Origin: Emmonsiellopsis sp. PD_33
Taxonomy: Eukaryota > Ascomycota > Eurotiomycetes > Onygenales > Ajellomycetaceae
Reading direction: 5' to 3'
Assembly (NCBI GenBank): GCA_032988165.1
Contig: JANTQF010000306.1
Location: 1 to 42,626 of the forward strand
Length of the DNA stretch: 42,626 nucleotides
Each line of letters opens with the position of its first letter. Positions within the stretch are counted from its first letter, which is position 1. The notes beneath the pieces are model-generated. The model saw nothing but the letters and a program-made list of their open reading frames with translations, was not told where the DNA came from and searched no databases. This document shows, one piece after another, positions 22,215 through 31,477 of this stretch. Both the position numbers and the translations under genes were made by a program.

Positions 22215-23393
22215 CCTGATGGGTAACTATCGTCCACAAGCAAAAGCGTGTGAGTGTACAAAATTATGTCCTGGAGATCGAGCAGTGCCAGCAGTCTTTG
22301 GGCATTTGAACTGACGGGGGGGGTAGGAGGTATAGGAGGAAATCGGGGCAACCTCGCCTTCAGCGAACTTACTCTTGATGATTGATTTGGACGGCCGGAC
22401 AATTGGACGATAACCCCTCACCTGATAACGATGCAATTCTCCGCTTTGGGATGATACATTTCATTTTCAATTGCATCAAAACTGGTCCATTTCGTCCGCT
22501 ACAGGACATGGGTCTCCTAGGGCCGGGGACTTTTCAGCTCCAGTTGAGGGGTAGGAGTTTTTATGAGCCTCCTCACATGTCACCCTTCAAGATTCATACA
22601 CACATCCATGGATTCCAGCGGACTAGTGATATGCCTTGAAAATCGTGCTGCTAGAAATGCTTAAAAGGGTTAACGCACGATGCCAACATGGGGCCGTTAT
22701 GAAACGAGCCTTATGCATTGGTGCATAACCTTGGAATTGTGATTCAGCTCGCCCTCTTTTGACCCCTGGAGATTCGAACTGAACCTGGTCGTCACTGGCG
22801 AGCGGCATGTTGTTTCAACAAGCATTTAACGTCTGACTCCACACCTTAGAATAAGCTTCGGGGAGGGTGGATCCGATCCGCCACCCGTCTATCAATTACC
22901 GTTTATGGTTTAGGGGAAGCTGTTAGCGTGCGCTGGCCCACTGCCATCCCGTCGTTAGGGCGAAGGCTTCATGGCGCATCCTCGGCGTTAACAAAGTCTC
23001 CGGTCGGCGGTCTTAGTCGGGGAAGTACAAATCTACCCTTGAAGCATATGCAAAGCATGAGCAATCAAAAGGATAGATGGCACAATCCTGTCTTCCGGGA
23101 TTGTATAATCTAGTCATATGGGAACTGCAATGTAACCTTATGATTTATGCGAAGGTCACACCAGCCCGAAAATCTCTTTGATTGAAGGAATTGCCGGTCG
23201 AATGGCGGAAAGAAACCGGAATGTGGTGAGCGGGCTATTGAGAGACCGAGCTAAGGGGAGTATACAAACCCCCCTACTGCCTACAGTCGATGGACATATC
23301 AAAACCGTTTTGGACCTCGAGCCACAAGTTCACAAATACGAGACCACGAGAGCAACACCTTTCAATCCACCTCATCAACTTCATTTTCCAAAC
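22215..23393. promoter_or_regulatory. Divergent promoter region of UstYa copy B and the RiPP precursor
   Basis: A 1.18 kb interval without a recognisable gene, between the minus-strand UstYa copy B and the plus-strand precursor. Seen: TTGCCGGTCGAATGGCGG at 23191-23208 and CCGGTCGGCGG near 23000, CGG-type sequences of the kind bound by Zn2Cys6 regulators. A TATA-like element lies at 23261. Shared control of the two genes from this interval is likely by position. Confidence 0.5.
23261..23268 (+). promoter_or_regulatory. TATA-like element of the RiPP precursor gene
   Basis: TATACAAA lies 133 bases upstream of the precursor ATG, followed by a pyrimidine/C-rich stretch; typical spacing for a strongly expressed fungal gene. 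Confidence 0.4.
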
Positions 23394-24040
23394 ATGAAAT
23401 TCACCACTGTCCTTGCGCTTGCTCTGGCCGGCCTTGCTGTCGCTGCCCCGGCTGTTGGTGAGAAGGCCCTTGAGCTGCCACTATTCTCTAGAGGGCATAT
23501 TTGGCCTTGCTAATCAATCTCAGACAAACGGGCATACCCCAATCTCGCTGAGAACCCAACTCAGGTGAAGTCTGACGATGATGTTGATCTCCGCGCTCCT
23601 CGTATTGGGTATAAGGAGAAGCGTGCATACCCCAATCTCGCGGAGAACCCAACTCAGGTGAAGTCTGATGATGATGTTGATCTCCGTGCTCCCCGTATTG
23701 GGTATAAGGAGAAGCGCGCATACATCAATCTCGCGGAGAACCCAACTCAGGTGAAGTCTGAGGACGAAGTTGATCTCCGCGCTCCCCGCATTGGGTATAA
23801 GCGCGCATACCCCAATCTCGCGGAGAACCCAACTCAGGTGAAGTCGGACGACGATGTTGATCTCCGCGCTCCCCGTATTGGGTATAAGGAGAAGCGCGCA
23901 TACATCAATCTCGCTGAGAACCCAACTCAGGTGAAGTCTGAGGATGATGTTGATCTCCGCGCTCCCCGCATTGGTATTTCCCCATGGCTTCAGGCAGTCT
24001 ATACCTAATGCTCAGATGCTGATATTTCCAAGGCTACTAA
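23394..24040 (+). CDS. Dikaritin-type RiPP precursor: signal peptide plus five KR-separated repeats
   Basis: Three exons, 23394..23457, 23524..23973 and 24033..24040, give 173 residues. Seen: a signal peptide (MKFTTVLALALAGLAVAAPA) in exon 1, then five near-identical units, each starting Lys-Arg. Three units (1, 2, 4) are 31 residues and two (3, 5) are 29. Each unit runs A-Y-P/I-N-L-A-E-N-P, then TQVKS, an acidic patch, DLRAPRIGY, and in units 1, 2 and 4 a KE before the next KR. The last exon is 8 nt: splicing adds only the final Gly-Tyr and stop, so unit 5 also ends in RIGY. Known: repeated KR-flanked peptides behind a signal peptide, beside UstYa genes, define dikaritin RiPPs; cores carry Tyr or Phe. 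Inferred: kexin cutting frees AY[P/I]NL...RIGY peptides that UstYa enzymes cyclise. Product not recognised. Confidence 0.92.
23526..24037 (+). repeat. Five tandem copies of a 93/87-nt coding repeat
   Basis: Unit starts are at the Lys codons 23526, 23619, 23712, 23799 and 23892. Units 1, 2 and 4 are 93 nt. Unit 3 is 87 nt and lacks the Lys-Glu codons; unit 5 also lacks them and is split by the intron 23974..24032. Units fall into two types: Pro with SDDDVD (1, 2, 4) and Ile with SEDEVD or SEDDVD (3, 5). Confidence 0.95.
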
Positions 24041-24483
24041 ATGCATTCATCGCCCAGTAGTTGAGATCCAGGCCGGGATGTGACAGCAATATATTTCGCA
24101 CACGCTCACTTTTTTGTCTCCCGAAATTGAGTTTCGGCTGGGTATGGCTTTTCTAGGGGCATGATGTTACATGAGGAATGACGGAGGATGTTGTATGTAG
24201 TCGTTTTAGGCAAGATTTGGGGAAGTGTTGAATTGAATTGATGCGTAAGCTCATCCATTTTACGCATATAATTATACTATCTAGTTCCTCCGCAGAGTCA
24301 GTAAAAAAGGTAGCATTGAAACTGCCTCGACATTTGTGGCTAGCGGAAGAAGACTCGTGTAACCCAAAACCAGGAAAAATGTGAACATCATCTACCCCTA
24401 AAAAGTCAAAGTTACATCACAAAATAGCCAAAATCAATAAACATGCCAGCGCACTCCTTCCCGACCCATCCGCCGCCCCCAGC
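24041..24483. other. Convergent 3' region between precursor and UstYa copy C
   Basis: No coding sequence recognised. The precursor (plus) and UstYa copy C (minus) converge here, so both 3' untranslated regions and polyadenylation signals should lie in it. AT-rich stretches near 24260-24285 and 24420-24440 would suit that. Confidence 0.55.
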
Positions 24484-25455
24484 CTAGATCCACTGCCGAT
24501 CACTCGCCCTGTTTTCATCCAAGTACTCATAAATCTGATCATAATCCTTACAAACATGCCTAGCATCCCAGCCATCGCTTCCGTCGAAACCGTCCGGGAA
24601 CGTCGTTTCCGCCCCCTCCAACGCCACGTCCCCGCAGCACATGATGCTCAGCCGTAGATATTCGAAGCAGTGCTGAAGATGGAACGTCATTTCGGTGGGG
24701 AGCTCGCGGGGGTTTTCGGAAGTAATGGCTGAGTAGACCGCGAGGATGTTGTACTAGTGCATTGTTTTTTATTAATTCTGGTGTTAGTCGGGGGGGATGG
24801 ACTGGGAAATATTAGGACTAACTAGGCAGTGCAGCTGATGCGGCATCGAAGTGGTAAAGACTGTCATGTTTGTGTAGTCGTGAATAGGTTGGGGGAGGTT
24901 GTCATATTGAGAGGGATTCTCGACACGGACGTATCCCAGCCCCCCTGAGCGGTGTTAGTTTGTCTAGAGGGATTTCTGTGAATTGGTGGTGCAGCGTCCG
25001 TTTGACATACTTGGCACAATACCTAGCCACTTATCCTGAACTGCATCAGTCCAGAATTCGGACGTGTTCTCGGGGACAAAGCTCAGGTCTGGCTTGAATG
25101 TTGTGATACTTTGGGAGACTGGAACGGGGGATGTCAGTGAACCGTTCCACAGTCAATGCGGGAGGAATATAGAGGTCAAAGCCTTACATCGTGGCCCGAA
25201 TCCCGTTAAATCTCCAGCAAACTCATAGTAATTCGGCCTTTTATGCCATTGCGGCTCGATTAATAGTAGTGTCAAGATAACCAGGAGCAGCGAGGTGTTC
25301 ACAATCCACCAATTCGACCTGACTTTCGCCCATGCACCGCGGGGTCTCGATTGCTGCTGTCTTTTCGAGAGAAGTTCTTGGGCTTCGGTGGAAGACGCAT
25401 CTTCGTAGTTGTCTGATATTTTCAGTTCATGGTATGAATGATCGGAACAAGCCAT
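24484..25455 (-). CDS. UstYa-family oxidase (DUF3328), copy C
   Basis: Four exons on the minus strand (25455..25188, 25118..25011, 24944..24823, 24753..24484), about 255 residues. Every junction keeps frame. Seen: a membrane segment (WWIVNTSLLLVILTLLLI), then LSFVPENTSEFWTDAVQDKW, and the classical pair HQLHC (161-165) and HLQHC (191-195) followed by FEYLRLSIMCCGD. The C-terminus has HVCKDYDQIYEYLDEN, the usual third cysteine region. Of the three copies it looks closest to textbook UstYa proteins. It is divergent from the kexin gene across 496 bases, which suggests shared control of cyclase and processing protease. Confidence 0.92.
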
Positions 25456-25951
25456 GTTTTTAACAGAGCAACGAATTTTTAGAGGGAGATTGCAGAGACT
25501 GGGAATACAAGAAAAGGATGGTAGTAAGAATGAAAGAACGCGATTATATCAACAAGAACTGGTGGGAATTTTTTTTAATGCTATTCCCCCCGGCCTGAAA
25601 TGGGCAAGCCAAGGAGAGGACATTCCCGGTGGAGGTAGGATAGCAGACTATGAAACCCTAGAGCTAGAGCCAGGAACCCTGCAGACATTTTAAGTCCATG
25701 CCGGCCTCTACCCCGCCCACTGAGGTCCCGTTAACAGGCCGAGTTTCTGACGGGTACAAACCCCCAATGGCCATGCCTAAAAAGTGCTGTGATAGACCAA
25801 AAAGTTGAGCTTGAGCTTGATAAGATGTTACAACCCCCAATGCCCACACAAATCAAGTCAATATACTCTCCGGGACCGAATCAGATTTTTTCTCTTTAAG
25901 GTGAATCAGACTTGGTTATAGTTTTGCCAAAAAATTGACCCACGAAGGAGA
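25456..25951. promoter_or_regulatory. Bidirectional promoter between UstYa copy C and the kexin
   Basis: The 496 bases between two divergent starts contain no supported gene. The short length makes independent promoters unlikely. CGG-type words (CCCGGTGGAGG near 25626, GCCGGCC near 25699) are present, but no precise match to the TTGCCGGTCGA word of the other two cluster promoters was seen. Confidence 0.45.
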
Positions 25952-28269
25952 ATGGCCGCACTCTTAATATTGTTACTGCTCTGCAAGTCATTTCTCTGCA
26001 CTGCAAACCAACATCCTCGACGCCGTGAAACCCACTATTTTTTTGCCCTTCACCTCGATCCTTCAATTACCTCCCCAGAAAAGGTCTCACAGGTACTGGG
26101 AGCTCAACATGAAGGCCAAATCGGAGAGCTTTCAAATCATCACAAGTTCTCCATTTCAAAGTCGCGCGCCAATGGTGGAGCAGATGCTTTACTCAGTGAC
26201 TTGAAGATAGGACGCCGATGCGACTCCTGTTTGAACAGAAACGATGACCTGGATGGTATCCTCTGGTCAACAAAGCTGGATTTGAGAGAACAACCACTAA
26301 ACAAACGAACTACGCCGCCTCCGATAGAGCATTTAGACACTTCGCACTGGGTTGAAGATCCAACAGCAGTCCAAACTCAGAAACACATTGCGATGACCCT
26401 TCGAATCACCGATCCACTCTTCCATTTGCAATGGCACTTGTTCAATACCTACCAGCCTGGTCAAGACATGAATGTTACTGGCGTGTGGCAAGAAGGAGTA
26501 ACAGGGAATGGCACCGTTACAGCCATCATCGATGATGGCCTGGACATCCGAAGTAGGGATCTCGAGGACAATTACTTCCCCGGAGGTTCCTATAACTTCA
26601 ACGAAAAGAACGAAAACCCGGAGCCCAAGCGCGCAAGCGAGAGTCATGGAACCAAATGTGCCGGAGAAATATCTGCTAGCAAGAACAGCGTCTGCGGCGT
26701 TGGAATGGCGTACGACGGGAAAATAGCGGGAATACGCCTCCTTTCTGGACCAATAGATGAGAGTGATGAGGCAGCCGCTCTCAATTATCAGTACCAAGAA
26801 AATCACATTTACTCCTGTTCCTGGGGCCCTCCAGACGATGGCAAGGCTATAGGGGGTCCAGGGATGCTGGCTCAACGAGCGTTGGTGAATGGGGCGCAAA
26901 ATGGCAGGCAAGGAAAGGGTTCCGTATACATTTTTTCTGCGGGAAACGCCGGTTTTCTTGACGATGACTGCAATTTTGATGGCTACGTAAACAGCATATA
27001 TACCATTGCTGTCGGTGCTATCGATAGGGAGGGAAATCATGCTGAATATTCGGAATCTTGCTCAGCCCTGTTAGTGGTTGGGTATAGCAGGGCCGGATAT
27101 CTAGGTGATGGCCTCGATGCTATTTATACCACCGATATAGGCGTTGAATCTTGCACTTCGGAGCATGGTGGAACTTCAGCGGCGGGCCCGCTAATCGCTG
27201 GTTCTATCGCTCTGGCTCTGAGTATACGACCAGAACTAACTTGGAGGGATTTGCAGTACCTATTGCTTGACACTGCTGTTCCGGTCCATGAGGAAGAGGA
27301 TGATTGGCAAATGACGGCGACAGGAAAGAAATTCAGCCATCGCTATGGTTATGGAAAGGTCGATACTTATGCATTGGTGCAGAGAGCCAGAGAATGGCCG
27401 CTGGTAAATCCCCAGGCAGAGTTTCACTCTCCGTTACTAGGGGTGCATCAGGATATTCCACAAGGGACGCAAGGTGTTGAGAGGAGTTTCGAAGTAACCA
27501 GAGAAGTGATATCCAACCTCGCGAGAGTAGAACACGTTACGGTCACCATCAACGTTAACCACACGCGTCGTGGCGACCTTAGCGTTGAACTGCATAGCCC
27601 CAGCGGGATTATCAGCCAGTTGAGCACAACTCGCAGGCTCGATAACGAAACAGTAGGTTACTCGAACTGGACATTCATGTCTGTTGCCCATTGGTGAGCA
27701 TGTCTAGGGCCCCTTTTCCGTGTTCAATAACTAACTGGCATCCCAGGGGAGAACCCGCCATTGGCAATTGGACCGTGATCGTTAAAGATACAGTTATCAA
27801 CAATTTCCATGGGACATTCATCGACTGGCAGCTCAACCTCTGGGGTGAAATGCATCATCGGCCTTCCCAAATCTCCCACGCACCACCAAACGACATTACC
27901 GACGACATCGGTCGTCCGGTCCTGGTGAAACCTCCCCCAGCGACAGAAACAGGAGTGGCGTCAGTGGATTCGCTCAGCCCGAGTGCTATATGGCTCGCGG
28001 AAATGTGGATTTATAAGGCGCTGGCTGCCGTGGTTGTTTCCTGCATTGCGGTTGGGATATATGCATTCTTCTGGCGGCGCCAACGCCATCATCATCTCAG
28101 CTCAAAGTTCGACAGTTTAGGGGAACCTGATGCGATGTTGAGCTCACGTCCTCGAATATATCGAAGTAATAGCGACCTCTACCATGCGCTGGCAGGATCG
28201 TCCTCGGAAGTCAGAGATTGGGGAGATGAATATCATGATATGGTTCTGAATGATGATATGGAGGCGTAA
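25952..28269 (+). CDS. Kexin-type proprotein convertase (S8B subtilase, Kex2-like)
   Basis: Two exons (25952..27693, 27747..28269), about 754 residues. Seen: a signal peptide (MAALLILLLLCKSFLCTA) and a propeptide with a basic NKR site near residue 120. Catalytic Asp is in AIIDDGLD (194), His in SHGTKC (232), oxyanion Asn in SAGNAG (about 332) and Ser in GGTSAAGP (409). SCSWGPPDDG is present. A P domain (VTVTINVNHTRRGDLSVELHSP) continues across the intron as AHW|GEPAIGNWTV, followed by one membrane segment (LAAVVVSCIAVGIYAFFW) and a short tail with Tyr-based signals (DLYHAL, EYHDMVL) that suit Golgi retention. Known: Kex2 cuts after KR. Odd: the gene sits next to a KR-repeat precursor, and the stalk and tail seem short for a housekeeping kexin. 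It may be a pathway-dedicated paralogue or the only kexin. Confidence 0.95.
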
Positions 28270-29027
28270 AAATACTCTGCAAGAAATGACCACTCATAAG
28301 TGGCACTAAGCCGCCCGCCATGTTGCTTATTTTGTGGAACCCCCATATGTTGGCCTTGTTCAGTTTCTGCATTTAAATTTCAGGCCGAGGTTAAGTTTGC
28401 CGCTGGATCTCGTCCCCACTTGAAGCTTTTTAGGGCCTGGAGGGGCGTTATCTTTGTTCCCCAGATCATATCTCTCTGCTTGTCGCAGTTGAGTTGCCTC
28501 TTCCATCGAGCGATCTGCCGGTTTTGGAGATCTCACGTAACGCAGGGCGAAAAGGTGCCAACCAGTTTCTTTTAGATTTATTTCACCAATATCGATTTGC
28601 CAAAGTTTGGCGACATTGACAACCAATCAGCGGGTACACACCCCCTCACGACATCGTCAAGACATGCAGGGGATGTGCCTCGTGGGTTCGGTCTAGACAA
28701 ATAGGAAGCCGAGCCGGAGGGGAGAACTCGCACTAAGCTGCGCCGAGTCGAATTGGTGCCGCAGCCAGCCTGTCAACGAGCTCAGTCCAAGAACTGTGGT
28801 GTCCGCTGTCTCGCGTGTGGCGGAAATCCGCTTTAACGCCAGTCCGGATATGGTGGACAATTAACCTTGTTCCCCGCACCATGGACTGATTTATTCTGAT
28901 TTCTTCATCTCTCACCTCTCAAGGTTTTTACTAACTTTATTACACGTTCTTTTATTGTTCGAGGTGATTGAAACAATCCCAACCACTCCGTCTAGACGTC
29001 AAACTACTCTGTGGTTTCGTTGGAATC
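28270..29027. other. Gene-free region between kexin and LaeA-like methyltransferase
   Basis: No recognisable gene on either strand. It holds the 3' end of the kexin transcript and the promoter of the methyltransferase. A pyrimidine-rich stretch (28900-28990) just before the ATG at 29028 looks like a fungal core promoter or leader. Confidence 0.55.
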
Positions 29028-30731
29028 ATGGCGGCGGCAGACCCTATTATTGAAATCGAGGTACAACTATCAAGATTCTTGAACAAACTCCACCACAGAA
29101 CTGATAATTAGACTGGTAAAAGGACCGGGTATCCGATACCGAGTCCCTCTCAGCATCGTGAGTTTTCAAGGCTCCCGAGCAGCAGCCGATCAACTAAGCA
29201 TTAGAACAGAGTTACCGACGCCTCCTACACAACCTCTGTGACTTCAAGTATCAAGAATTATGTGTAAGTCTAGTATTTCCATTCTCGTCTCATAGAAGTG
29301 GTTTCCGTCCGTTTACTAATTCTCTAATCCTAGATATGAGGTAAAATACCCTGCGGGTAAACATCCAATCAGGTCTAATAGCAGCGCGTATAGAACGGGC
29401 GTCGTTATCATGCATTCAAAGAAGGCGAATATCTCCTCGTACGTACGACAGCAATCTTCTTCTTCTTCTTCTTCTGCCATTAAGACTAAAATTTATAACT
29501 ACCGAAATAGCCAAACGACGAAGATGAGCAAGAGCGTATGGACATATCGCATCATACCTACCGTCTCCTTCTAGACGGAAATCTTCACAAAGCACCCATT
29601 CCAGAGGATATACAGCGTGTTTTGGATCTGGGGACCGGTACGTATGGCTCTACAACCTTCACAGTGGCACCTGTCACGGTTTGGTACTATATATGTAAAA
29701 AGTCGGGTCTGACTATGGACTATAGGAACTGGAATATGGGCCATGGATTTCGCGGAGTAGGTGGAATCGCCGCTTGCGATTGATGCCCCGGGGTGCTAAC
29801 ATAATAACTCTTTGTAGTCAATATCCCAGTGCACAAGTTATTGGTAAGTCTATATCTGCACGAGTTTTCTCTCTTTTCTTTGCAGTTCATTTGGAGGGTT
29901 GTGGAGGGGAACTTTGCGAACTAACTGATCCATACACTAGGCAATGATCTGAGCCCCATTCAGCCAGCTTGGTATGCTGTATCGTATCAGTCCATGTTCC
30001 CTTATTCCTTCTCCTAATCTTCCCGCTCCCAGGGTTCCGCCGAACTGCAAATTCGAAGTCGACGATTATGAAGCAGACTGGCCTTACACTCAGCCCTTCG
30101 ATTACATCCACGCGCGTGAGATGGAAGGTATGATCAAGGACCATGACCGCTTTTTCAAGCAAGCTTACACCCACCTTAAACCAAATGGGTGGTTTGAAAT
30201 CCAGTCCCTTGAGGTGGACTTCTTCAGCGATGACGGTTCCCACGTGAAAGCGACAGAGTACGCACGATGGAGAAACCTACTGCATGAAGCTGCGGGAAAG
30301 TTTGGAAAGCCAATGAATACGCTCCCTACGTGGGCAAAGCGCATTGAGGAAGCTGGGTTCAAGAATGTAACCGATGACGTTTTGAAAGTACGTATGGCTG
30401 TTTTCATGCTTTATGGCTTGTGTGTTTTGTGTCTGTGAGCCATTTCCTGTTTTTGTTCCTCCTTTTCTAATGGGCTATTTACATGCAGTTGCCGTGCGGT
30501 CCGTGGCCCAAGGATAAGAAATTAAAAGAGATGGGCAAATTTCACCAGCTGCAGATGTATGGAGCTTTCACGGGGTACACTATAGCACCGTTGAGTCGCG
30601 TGCTGGGCTGGAGCAATGACGAGATCGAGGTTCTCATTGCTGGCCTGCGGAATCAGATTCAGGATAAGAGTATCCATGTGTATGCCAGGGTCCATTTCAT
30701 CTACGGTCAGAAACCAGCCGATAAGGCTTAA
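29028..30731 (+). CDS. LaeA-like / TAM-type SAM-dependent methyltransferase
   Basis: Eleven small exons give about 331 residues: 29028..29060, 29112..29157, 29212..29263, 29334..29340, 29394..29438, 29511..29637, 29726..29756, 29818..29843, 29941..29971, 30033..30387, 30489..30731. Seen: YENGRRYHAFKEGEYLLPNDEDEQERMD and ISHHTYRLLL, the signature lead-in of fungal LaeA-like proteins, then SAM motif LDLGTGTGIWAMDFA, VIGNDLSPIQP, and a C-terminal motif ending YVARVHFIYGQKP-like sequence (here VYARVHFIYGQKP). Exon 4 is only 7 nt. The junction into exon 3 (acceptor GAG) is the least certain. Known: LaeA controls secondary-metabolite chromatin, but most family members are uncharacterised, and some are pathway methyltransferases. 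Here it may modify the product or regulate the cluster, or be outside it. Confidence 0.85.
29455..29475 (+). repeat. (TCT)7 microsatellite in an intron
   Basis: Seven TCT units lie inside the intron between exons 5 and 6 of the LaeA-like methyltransferase. Pyrimidine-rich, probably neutral. Confidence 0.9.
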
Positions 30732-31347
30732 ACCCCTTCGGCTCTGTTCAGGATACTTATGGCAAAGCGAGAGTGTCTCCTTTTGTGATCTTCTAAGTAA
30801 TGGTGTTATGGATGTTCGGGCTTGCTTCTAACCTCTAACATTTACTCGTTGTACATGTTCGGGTTTTTGATTGACGCTGCCGACAATTTGCTTTCTGGCT
30901 TTGGTTGATGTGTTTAAATAAATACCTCATGTTTTGATAAGCCAAATCGGAACATTATTAGACCATATTAACTTGTAGACAGTTTATCCCGATTATAAAT
31001 ATTCTTCTTGTTGTAGCTCCTAAGGAATTGTATTTTGCATGGCTAAATACTTTACTTGACTTGAGCAATCGTGGTAGATGCAACCAAGTATATATATATT
31101 TTAGTCAACCTTAACTTCTAGTTGCAGGGGCATTACGCCACACAAAACCATCAAAGTAGGATGGAATGTTCATTAGCTACTGTAGTAAAAGAAGAGGAAG
31201 ATAATAATATAAATCAAACAAAATAGCAGCAAAAATGTATACCAATCATTCTCTATCTCGGTAAACCATTCCGTCGGGTCGAACCTTGGTGCGCGTCACC
31301 CAGTTCCAAACAAAATTTTCGTAGGGCCGCTGCCTTCCAACAAATCA
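30732..31347. other. AT-rich gene-free region before the tRNA pair
   Basis: No gene recognised. AT-rich, with stretches such as ATATATATATTTTAG near 31090; contains the 3' end of the methyltransferase transcript. Confidence 0.6.
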
Positions 31348-31446
31348 GCCGGGCTAGCTCAATCGGTAGAGCGTGTGACTCTTATTCGGGTTTCACTCTC
31401 TGATGAGACGATCACAAGGTTGCGGGTTCGACCCCCGCGTTCGGCT
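31348..31446 (+). tRNA. tRNA-Lys (anticodon CTT) with a 26-nt intron
   Basis: The cloverleaf folds fully. The acceptor GCCGGGC pairs with GTTCGGC, allowing two G-U pairs. The D arm is GCTC/GAGC, the anticodon stem TGTGA/TCACA, and the T arm GCGGG-TTCGACC-CCCGC. The anticodon CTT is at 31381-31383. The intron 31385..31410 sits one base 3' of the anticodon, the canonical position for nuclear tRNA introns. The mature tRNA is 73 nt before CCA. The normal T-loop box B sequence GGTTCGACC is present. Confidence 0.95.
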
Positions 31447-31477
31447 TTCGCCGTTGAAAATTATTTCATCGGTTTCC

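Noticed and set aside
23394..24040. Precursor as a mating-pheromone or glycosylated cell-wall repeat gene
   Set aside because: Filamentous ascomycete alpha-type pheromone repeats have short Trp/Cys-containing cores, absent here. The setting among three UstYa genes favours a RiPP; the cell-wall alternative is not fully excluded.
26333..27040. A 235-codon minus-strand frame
   Set aside because: Lies entirely within the kexin exon, which has full catalytic motifs on the plus strand; a shadow frame.
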